From Bdellovibrionaceae bacterium UBA5009 (GTDB lineage: Bacteria > Bdellovibrionota > Bdellovibrionia > Bdellovibrionales > Bdellovibrionaceae): 6,520 nt of DNA. Made by a program: the position numbers and the translations under genes. Positions 1 through 5,080 of this stretch are shown in pieces. Positions within the stretch are counted from its first letter, which is position 1. Each line of letters opens with the position of its first letter. The stretch is taken from NCBI GenBank assembly GCA_002396665.1, contig DGYJ01000039.1:16389-22908 (forward strand). The letters run 5' to 3'. A model generated the notes under the pieces. That model saw only the letters and a list, made by a program, of their open reading frames with translations. It was not told the origin of the DNA and did not search any database.

Positions 1-1000
1 CATCTTTGTTATTAATAAAATCTAAACTTGGTTTTTGACCAAGAAGAGATTCTACCTTTTCAAGAAAGGCCTCTTCTGCTCCGGGAAGTGATTTTAAGCC
101 AGAGATTTTTTGTGGGCAGGACATGGAATTGTATTTAGAAGTTAAAAAAAGATCATCTAAACTTTGCATGGTGTGGGGTTCGGGTAAATAACAGGTTTGA
201 ACTGTATTTTGAAATGATGCAAGTACGGTGCGATTGGATTCTGTCTCAAATTGAATGGCATTTTTTTTGTCTTTTGTTTTTGGATTGTAGAAATCAAGAC
301 GGCAGGGAAGCATTTCTTCAGCGATTTTAAATTTGATTCTTTGCTTATTCTGTCCACTATCATACCAGTTAAAATTTTTATGAATTCTAGCAGGGCCAGA
401 ACAAATGAATTGGGCTTTTAAAAAATCCTGTGGTGGCGGATTTGGGGCGTGGGGGCCGCCGGGTGTGACCTTTTTTTGTGGTGGATGAATGGGGTCATTC
501 CATGTCCATAGTCGATTATAAAGTCGAAGTGTGACCTCTGAATTTCCTTGGAAGCTAAGAAAGAATTTTTTAGGAGCATCAATGTTTGAGTAAAATTTTT
601 CATTGTGCAAAATAAAAGTCTCTTCATGATAGCGCCCCAGCTTTTTTGCTAATTCTGGCCAATTTCTAGTGATTGAGGAGGGGACTTCTGAAGTGGCTTT
701 GTTATGCAGAACTATATTGTTTTGCGTTTTAATTTTTTGATTTAAATTTTGAAGATCAACAGAGTCAGATTTTTTCTTTCCAAGATAGTCCAACTGAATT
801 TCAAGTTTTTGTTTTTCTGCAGTCAGGGAATATAACTTTTTAAGTTCGTTTTCATCTGCTGAACTAATTTGCGCAGGACTTCTTTGTTCGGCATGAAGCG
901 CTACTTGTGATGTAGAATCATTTTTGCTTTCGCTGTGGTGGCATGAAGACAGATGAAATGCTAGCGCTGCATAGCTAGCACCTAAGATCAAATGGCGCAT
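1..1000 (-). CDS. Putative lipoprotein of unknown function, 3' end outside the window
   Basis: An open frame of 333 complete codons runs from the ATG at 1000 to the left edge without a stop, so the C-terminus is missing. The N-terminus is a short signal peptide (MRHLILGASYAALAFH) ending in the lipobox LSSC, which makes Cys20 the likely lipidated residue; the mature protein should be anchored in the envelope. Residues about 49-92 are charged with regularly spaced leucines and could form a coiled coil. Residues 173-190 are a proline/glycine-rich linker. The region after it contains four cysteines (200, 233, 270, 295), an even number that would suit disulfides in an exported protein. I do not recognise the family and see no catalytic motif. 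The start is supported by an AAGGA ribosome binding site six bases upstream. It lies 13 bases downstream of the cysteine-repeat gene and is probably the third gene of the HD-GYP operon. Confidence 0.85.
   Translation of the reverse strand, partial: MRHLILGASYAALAFHLSSCHHSESKNDSTSQVALHAEQRSPAQISSADENELKKLYSLTAEKQKLEIQLDYLGKKKSDSVDLQNLNQKIKTQNNIVLHNKATSEVPSSITRNWPELAKKLGRYHEETFILHNEKFYSNIDAPKKFFLSFQGNSEVTLRLYNRLWTWNDPIHPPQKKVTPGGPHAPNPPPQDFLKAQFICSGPARIHKNFNWYDSGQNKQRIKFKIAEEMLPCRLDFYNPKTKDKKNAIQFETESNRTVLASFQNTVQTCYLPEPHTMQSLDDLFLTSKYNSMSCPQKISGLKSLPGAEEAFLEKVESLLGQKPSLDFINNKD
959..980. repeat. Small inverted repeat (TGCTAGC...GCTAGCA) in the lipoprotein signal-peptide codons
   Basis: Bases 959-965 and 974-980 are perfect 7-base reverse complements around an 8-base loop; the inner GCTAGC is itself a palindrome. 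The repeat lies at codons 7-14 of the lipoprotein gene. As RNA it could form a modest hairpin just after the start codon. It may also be coincidence, since the alanine, serine and leucine codons of a signal peptide readily produce such sequences. Confidence 0.35.
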
Positions 1001-1006
1001 AACTTA

Positions 1007-1011
1007 TCCTT
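1007..1011 (-). promoter_or_regulatory. Ribosome binding site of the lipoprotein gene
   Basis: On the minus strand AAGGA sits six bases before the ATG at 1000, directly after the stop codon (TAG, 1014-1016) of the upstream gene. This fixes the lipoprotein start and supports translation from the same mRNA as the upstream gene. Confidence 0.7.
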
Positions 1012-1013
1012 AT

Positions 1014-1472
1014 CTATTTTTGAAAAACATTATCTAAACTGGCAGGGGCTCTTTGGGATTTGCTATCTGCACAGTTTTTAAAACTTCCAATATCTTTTGA
1101 TTTTAAACATGTTCCCAGGTCTTTTTGGGAAAGATTTTTGTTTTTAAGCGATACGATACAAGCCAAGCGTTCTTGGTCCATGTCTTCATCGCTTTTTGTG
1201 CAAAAATCTAAGGCCTCGGGATTGAATAGTCCGTTCTGGATTTGCCCCCAGCAATTCATAAACATCTGATCGCTGACAAGGCTGTTGCAGGCACTGGCTG
1301 CATACCAGTCCATATTGGTTTTTTGCGAGGCCTGGACACAGTCAGACTTATCTTTTTCAGAAAGAAGTCTTTCACAAAAAGATTTTGGTTCCTGAGGGTT
1401 CAGCGCAAAAGTGACAAAGGGGATTGCGAAAATCACCAAGTAAGTTTGGAAAATAAGTTTCAGTGAGGCCAT
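1014..1472 (-). CDS. Secreted cysteine-repeat protein (four C-x11-C units), function unknown
   Basis: A complete 152-residue protein. Residues 1-23 form a Sec signal peptide (Lys5, hydrophobic core, likely cleavage after TFA), with no lipobox. The mature part has eight cysteines in a strikingly regular order: 33/45, 62/74, 91/105 and 122/134. Each pair is separated by 11 residues (13 in the third), and pairs are joined by exactly 16 residues. This defines four tandem units of about 29-31 residues, each starting at a cysteine and ending with an acidic or polar helix-like segment. The likely structure is a stack of helical hairpins, each pinned by a disulfide, in the periplasm or outside the cell. 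I recall similar repeat proteins in Bdellovibrio genomes but cannot name a family or a function. The start abuts the HD-GYP stop codon (TAA then ATG) and has AGGAAG upstream, so translation is probably coupled. Confidence 0.9.
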   Translation of the reverse strand: MASLKLIFQTYLVIFAIPFVTFALNPQEPKSFCERLLSEKDKSDCVQASQKTNMDWYAASACNSLVSDQMFMNCWGQIQNGLFNPEALDFCTKSDEDMDQERLACIVSLKNKNLSQKDLGTCLKSKDIGSFKNCADSKSQRAPASLDNVFQK

Positions 1473-2423
1473 TTAACTTCCTGTTGCTTTAAGTTGAAAT
1501 AATACCGAATGCATCGCTTTCAGCATCTCGGGATCATAGCGTCCTGCTAATTTTTCTTTCATCATGGTCAAGGCATCATGGGGCTTCATGGGAACATTGT
1601 AGGATCTTTGAGTTGTCATAGCATCGTAGGTGTCAGTGATTGCAACGATGCGAGCGAAGGGGTGAATTTCATTGCCAGAAATGTTTTGGGGGTAGCCGTT
1701 TCCTGTCCATGATTCGTGGTGTTCATAACAAGCCGCCTTGATGCCATCGCTAATGCTGTCATTCTGGTTTAAGATCATTAAACCAAATTGAGGATGGCGT
1801 TTCATTTGCTCCCACTCCACATCATCCAATGGGCCTTTTTTGCATAAGATATCAAGGCTGACATTTCGTTTTCCAATGTCGTGGAATAAACATCCAAGCC
1901 CAAGCTCTTCAAGATCTTTTTTGTTAAAGCCAAGGGCTCCGCCTAAGCCTAGGGCGTAAATTCCAACATCTAAGGAGTGATTAAAAGTGTAGAAATCATG
2001 TCCAGAAAGGCTAATCAAATAACCCATGCTGTCGGGGTGTTGGTCCATGAAGTTGATAAAGTCATTGATGATTGGTTTTGATTCGTCCAGGGCTTTGTTG
2101 ACATCTTCATTTGCAAAAAGATCTTCCATAATTGCAAGCGAAGATTCTCGTAAAATTTTTGCTTTGTCGCTGGGCTGGATATTTTCAGAAAGCATTTCTT
2201 CTTTGACCCACTGGCGATATTTTTCTTTATCAATTGTCTTTACGAAAAATGATTCACCACTGTCTCGGCCATGGAGCATTTCAATTTTTTGATCTGAAAG
2301 AAAGTCTCCTGCTTTGCAGTACAGGATCATTTTTTGATCAATGAAAATGTAGATATCAAACGTGGTCGTTTTGTCTGGGCGAATCGTGCTTAATCGAATA
2401 CGAAAATAATCTGACAAATTCAT
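1473..2423 (-). CDS. HD-GYP domain protein, probable cyclic-di-GMP phosphodiesterase
   Basis: With the start at 2423 (MNLSDYF) the protein has 316 residues and no signal peptide or membrane segment, so it is cytoplasmic. Residues 1 to about 105 form an N-terminal domain I cannot name, possibly regulatory. The HD-GYP domain fills about 140-310: His149 (NHSLDVG), HDIGK at 181-185, His210 (KRHP), His235/His236 (HHE), GYP at 243-245, Asp264 and Arg273 (TDTYDAMTTQR). These cover the known metal ligands, so hydrolysis of c-di-GMP is expected. Two family positions differ: Tyr145 replaces the Glu four residues before the first His, and Thr240 replaces Asp in the usual HHExxDGxGYP. The frame is open further upstream to an ATG at 2504 (343 residues), but that start would overlap recG by 22 bases and adds an unconvincing N-terminus. 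No clear ribosome binding site precedes 2423. It is the first gene of the leftward operon. Confidence 0.92.
   Translation of the reverse strand: MNLSDYFRIRLSTIRPDKTTTFDIYIFIDQKMILYCKAGDFLSDQKIEMLHGRDSGESFFVKTIDKEKYRQWVKEEMLSENIQPSDKAKILRESSLAIMEDLFANEDVNKALDESKPIINDFINFMDQHPDSMGYLISLSGHDFYTFNHSLDVGIYALGLGGALGFNKKDLEELGLGCLFHDIGKRNVSLDILCKKGPLDDVEWEQMKRHPQFGLMILNQNDSISDGIKAACYEHHESWTGNGYPQNISGNEIHPFARIVAITDTYDAMTTQRSYNVPMKPHDALTMMKEKLAGRYDPEMLKAMHSVLFQLKATGS
1477..1482 (-). promoter_or_regulatory. Ribosome binding site of the cysteine-repeat gene, inside the HD-GYP gene
   Basis: AGGAAG ends four bases before the ATG at 1472 and overlaps the last codons of the HD-GYP gene. The intervening bases include the HD-GYP stop codon TAA, so a terminating ribosome stands on this start signal. 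This is the arrangement typical of translational coupling. Confidence 0.65.
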
Positions 2424-2446
2424 ACAAATATTTTGCCATGCTTTGA

Positions 2447-2474
2447 TTGACTGAGAAATGAAAAGGTGCAAAAT
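2447..2474 (+). promoter_or_regulatory. Possible recG promoter (TTGACT - 16 - CAAAAT)
   Basis: TTGACT (2447-2452, 5 of 6 matches to the -35 consensus) and CAAAAT (2469-2474, 4 of 6 matches to the -10 consensus) are 16 bases apart in the short divergent gap. Transcription would begin around 2481, almost on the recG ATG at 2483, which would make the mRNA practically leaderless. That would fit the absence of a suitably placed ribosome binding site. Assigned by eye only. Confidence 0.3.
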
Positions 2475-2535
2475 GTTTCGATATGGCCCTACGTCCAGAC
2501 ACATCCGTTCAATATATCAAAGGAATTGGTCCTAA
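2473..2535 (+). other. Possible 20-codon leader ORF overlapping the recG start
   Basis: An ATG at 2473 is preceded, four bases away, by AAGGTG (2463-2468), a better start signal than the one available to recG. It reads 20 codons (MFRYGPTSRHIR...) to a TAA at 2533-2535, in a different frame from recG, whose ATG lies ten bases further on. It could be a small leader peptide influencing recG translation, or chance. Mutually exclusive with the leaderless recG mRNA idea if only one promoter is used. Confidence 0.25.
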
Positions 2536-4576
2536 GCTGGGGGATTTGCTCTCTCGCAAGGGTATTAAAACCGTCCAAGATTTGATCGAGTTTTACCCCC
2601 GAGCTTACGAAGATCAGAGGGCTGCTCGGAATATTGCAAGCCTTAAAGCCAACGACATCGTCAGTCTGAAGGCCACGGTTGTGAAAATTCACGCCATACC
2701 GATGGGAAGAACTCAGCGTAAAATTTATGATGTGATTGTTCGGGATTCATCTGGGCAGATTCACTGTAAATTTTTTCGTGTACCCTACAAAGGATACTTT
2801 GAACGTTTTATGAATTCCACAGAGGTTCGTGTTGTGGGTAAAGTGATTGATTACCGTGGACGTTTAGAATTTCATCATCCAGATCTTCGTGATTTGGAAT
2901 CCGAGGATGAAGTCCAGGATGCTTTGATTCCAATTTATACAGAGCTTGAAGGGATGAGTTCCCACAAAATCATGAAGATTGTTCGTGCAGCTCTAGAACA
3001 ATCAACTTTGTTTCAGACTGAACTTGAAAAATTACCGAATTGGATTTTACAAAAAAATAATTTTCCATCACGGTTTGAGGCCTTGAAACAATTGCATTTT
3101 CCTGAGGCTCAAAAAGCTCGGGATTACATTGAACTTAAAAGCCTAGCCCATCAAAGAATTATTTTTGAAGAATTTTTTTGGTTAGAGCTTTTTTTGGCTG
3201 CACGCAAGTCAGGCTTCAAAAAAGGGGCTGCGCCAGTTATTCCAGCCTCAAAAGAATGGGTCGATAAACTTTTAAAAGTTCTTCCCTTTCAGTTGACCAA
3301 GGCCCAAGTCCGCGTTTTCCACGAGATCGAAAAAGATTTAATGTCGGGTGTGCCAATGCATCGTCTGGTGCAAGGGGATGTGGGAAGTGGTAAAACCATG
3401 GTGGCCTTGATGGCCGCATTGACAGCTATAGAAAGTGGTTACCAAGTTGCATTGATGGCTCCAACTGAAATTTTAGCCGAGCAGCATTTGCAAAATATGC
3501 AAAAGTTTTTAAAAGATTCGGGTTTAAAAATGACTTTGCTGTCGGGTAAAACAAAAGCTTCGGAGCGAAAAAAAATATTTGAAGATCTTTTGGCCGGTGA
3601 AATCGATTTGCTGATTGGGACCCACGCCTTGATCGAAGAAGAAGTGAAGTTTAAAAATCTAGGCTTGGTGATCATTGACGAACAGCACAGATTCGGAGTT
3701 GAACAGCGCGGGATTTTAAAATCCAAGGGGAATTCTCCGCATTTTCTTGTCATGACGGCAACACCGATTCCGCGCACTTTGGCGATGACGGTCTATGGGG
3801 ATCTTGATGTTTCGGTGATTGATGAAATGCCACCAGGACGAACTCCGATACAGACTCGGGTGGTTTTTCAAAGCAAAAGAGCCCAGGTCTTAGATTTTAT
3901 GAAGCAACAAATCCAGAAGGGCCGCCAAGCCTATTTTGTTTACGCTTTAGTAGAGGAAAGCGAAAAAATAGACCTTAAAAATGCCGTCGAAGAATACGAC
4001 AAATTGAAAATAGAATTTCCCCAAATTCGCTTTGGTTTGCTTCATGGACAAATGAAGCCCCAAGAAAAAGAAGAGATGATGGACAAGATGCGACGTCATG
4101 AAATTGATGTCTTAGTTTCTACGACGGTGATCGAAGTCGGTGTCGATGTGCCCAATGCCAATATGATGGTGATCGAGAATGCAGAAAGATTTGGATTGTC
4201 GCAACTTCATCAGTTGCGGGGCCGTGTGGGGCGGGGCGAGTACAAAAGTTTTTGTATCATGCTTTTAGGTTATGCAGTTTCCGAAGAGGCCCGCCAAAGA
4301 ACAGAGTTCATGGAGAAAACAACGGATGGTTTTAAGATCGCCGAATTTGACTTAGAAATGCGTGGTCCAGGGGAATTTATGGGGACCAAGCAATCGGGGC
4401 TTGCGGGTTTTAAGATGGCCAATCTCGTTCGCGACATTGTTCTGCTTCAAAAAGCCCGTGATGCAGCCTTTGAAGTTTTATCAAAGGACCCAGCACTTAA
4501 GAAAAAAGAAAATGAATTTCTTCGTACAGAGCTCTTAAGAACTCGTGGTCCCACGGCCTTGGCTGGCATTGCCTAA
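2483..4576 (+). CDS. recG: ATP-dependent DNA helicase RecG
   Basis: RecG remodels stalled replication forks and branch-migrates Holliday junctions in the cytoplasm. The protein is complete at 697 residues, close to the E. coli length of 693. Residues 1-60 hold the N-terminal helical region with the helix-hairpin-helix-like IKGIGPKLGDLL. The wedge/OB-fold domain that grips branched DNA spans about 60-160 (RDSSGQIHCKFFRVPYKGYF at 87-106). Helicase motifs follow in order: Walker A GDVGSGKT (298-305), motif Ia APTEILAEQH, DEQH (399-402), TATPIPRT (425-432), LLHGQM (519-524), STTVIEVGVDVP (546-557) and QLRGRVGRG (577-585). The RecG-specific TRG region near 606-640 is intact (TTDGFKIAEFDLEMRGPGEF). 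An in-frame TGA at 2459-2461 leaves 2483 as the first ATG; no ribosome binding site is at normal distance. The 3' end overlaps the convergent CBS gene by four bases. Confidence 0.98.
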   Translation: MALRPDTSVQYIKGIGPKLGDLLSRKGIKTVQDLIEFYPRAYEDQRAARNIASLKANDIVSLKATVVKIHAIPMGRTQRKIYDVIVRDSSGQIHCKFFRVPYKGYFERFMNSTEVRVVGKVIDYRGRLEFHHPDLRDLESEDEVQDALIPIYTELEGMSSHKIMKIVRAALEQSTLFQTELEKLPNWILQKNNFPSRFEALKQLHFPEAQKARDYIELKSLAHQRIIFEEFFWLELFLAARKSGFKKGAAPVIPASKEWVDKLLKVLPFQLTKAQVRVFHEIEKDLMSGVPMHRLVQGDVGSGKTMVALMAALTAIESGYQVALMAPTEILAEQHLQNMQKFLKDSGLKMTLLSGKTKASERKKIFEDLLAGEIDLLIGTHALIEEEVKFKNLGLVIIDEQHRFGVEQRGILKSKGNSPHFLVMTATPIPRTLAMTVYGDLDVSVIDEMPPGRTPIQTRVVFQSKRAQVLDFMKQQIQKGRQAYFVYALVEESEKIDLKNAVEEYDKLKIEFPQIRFGLLHGQMKPQEKEEMMDKMRRHEIDVLVSTTVIEVGVDVPNANMMVIENAERFGLSQLHQLRGRVGRGEYKSFCIMLLGYAVSEEARQRTEFMEKTTDGFKIAEFDLEMRGPGEFMGTKQSGLAGFKMANLVRDIVLLQKARDAAFEVLSKDPALKKKENEFLRTELLRTRGPTALAGIA
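2511..2519 (-). promoter_or_regulatory. Possible extended -10 promoter for the HD-GYP operon, inside recG
   Basis: The minus strand reads TGATATATT at 2519-2511, an extended -10 box (TG-n-TATATT, 5 of 6 to TATAAT) lying in recG codons 10-13. No good -35 is visible, but extended -10 promoters can do without one. Transcription would begin near 2504, giving a leader of about 80 bases before the chosen HD-GYP start at 2423. Weak evidence by eye. Confidence 0.3.
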
Positions 4577-5013
4577 AGGTAATGATCTTCATAAACTGAA
4601 TCTGTAATATAGTTTAGGACATCTTTTATTGAAATAATGCCTGCAAGTTGACCGTTTTCATCAGTAATAACAAGGTGTCTGAATCGGCCCAGCCTCATTG
4701 CTGACATAATTTTTAAAAAGGGAGTGTTTGGCTTCGCGCAAACAGGGTTTGGAGTCATATAGTTTTCAACAGTCATGTTTCTGAAAATACTTTGATTAAT
4801 GACAGCGTCGGGGGTTACTTTATTTAACAAATCTCTTTCTGTGAAAATCCCAATTGGGATTTTATTCTCTACGATGACAATGCATCCGATATTTTTTAGG
4901 ACCATCTTTTCGATAGCCAAAAGTATCGGGTCTGACTTGTCGCAGGTTTCTACCTCTTGAGATATGTAAAGATCAGAAACAATTTTGTTTGACATGTTTT
5001 TAACAAGATCCAT
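4573..5013 (-). CDS. Protein of two CBS domains, probable adenosine-nucleotide sensor
   Basis: A 146-residue cytoplasmic protein made almost only of a CBS pair (Bateman module). CBS1 spans about 19-66 and ends in GIFTERDLL (55-63); CBS2 spans about 86-138, begins with the usual MTPNP and ends in GIISIKDVL (125-133). Both endings match the known G-h-x-S/T-x-x-D ribose-phosphate binding pattern (Thr58/Asp61 and Ser128/Asp131), so both sites look able to bind an adenosyl ligand such as AMP, ATP or AdoMet. No effector domain is attached, so it probably acts by contacting a partner that cannot be identified here. No clear ribosome binding site precedes 5013; an internal Met at residue 7 (4995) is an alternative start. 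It follows metH by 67 bases on the same strand and may share its transcript. Its stop overlaps the recG stop. Confidence 0.9.
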   Translation of the reverse strand: MDLVKNMSNKIVSDLYISQEVETCDKSDPILLAIEKMVLKNIGCIVIVENKIPIGIFTERDLLNKVTPDAVINQSIFRNMTVENYMTPNPVCAKPNTPFLKIMSAMRLGRFRHLVITDENGQLAGIISIKDVLNYITDSVYEDHYL

Positions 5014-5080
5014 GGAAATAGTTTAGATCTCAAATTAATAATTTCAAGCAATGCAATGTTAAGATTCTGTTTGGATAAAT
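5014..5080 (-). promoter_or_regulatory. metH-CBS intergenic region with a weak promoter candidate
   Basis: On the minus strand TTAACA (5062-5057, 5 of 6 to -35) and TATTAA (5040-5035, 4 of 6 to -10) are 16 bases apart, placing a start near 5028, about 15 bases before the CBS gene. No hairpin followed by a T-run is visible, so read-through from metH is equally possible. Confidence 0.3.

Noticed and set aside
241..480. T-runs on the plus strand as terminators
   Set aside because: The runs are lysine and asparagine codons of the minus-strand lipoprotein gene and no GC-rich hairpin precedes them.
157..627. Small minus-strand frames of 68 and 69 codons
   Set aside because: They lie in other frames inside the lipoprotein gene, which has a signal peptide, lipobox, ribosome binding site and a frame open over 1 kb.
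1060..1466. Two plus-strand frames opposite the cysteine-repeat gene
   Set aside because: They are antisense shadows without recognisable domains or start signals, while the minus-strand frame has a signal peptide and regular repeats.
2424..2504. Longer HD-GYP start at 2504, giving 343 residues
   Set aside because: It would overlap recG by 22 bases, and the extra 27 residues look unlike a domain start, whereas Met28 begins a credible N-terminal domain. It is not fully excluded, because neither start has a good ribosome binding site.
3439..3777. 112-codon minus-strand frame within recG
   Set aside because: It is opposite the conserved helicase motifs of recG and its translation shows no domain-like pattern.
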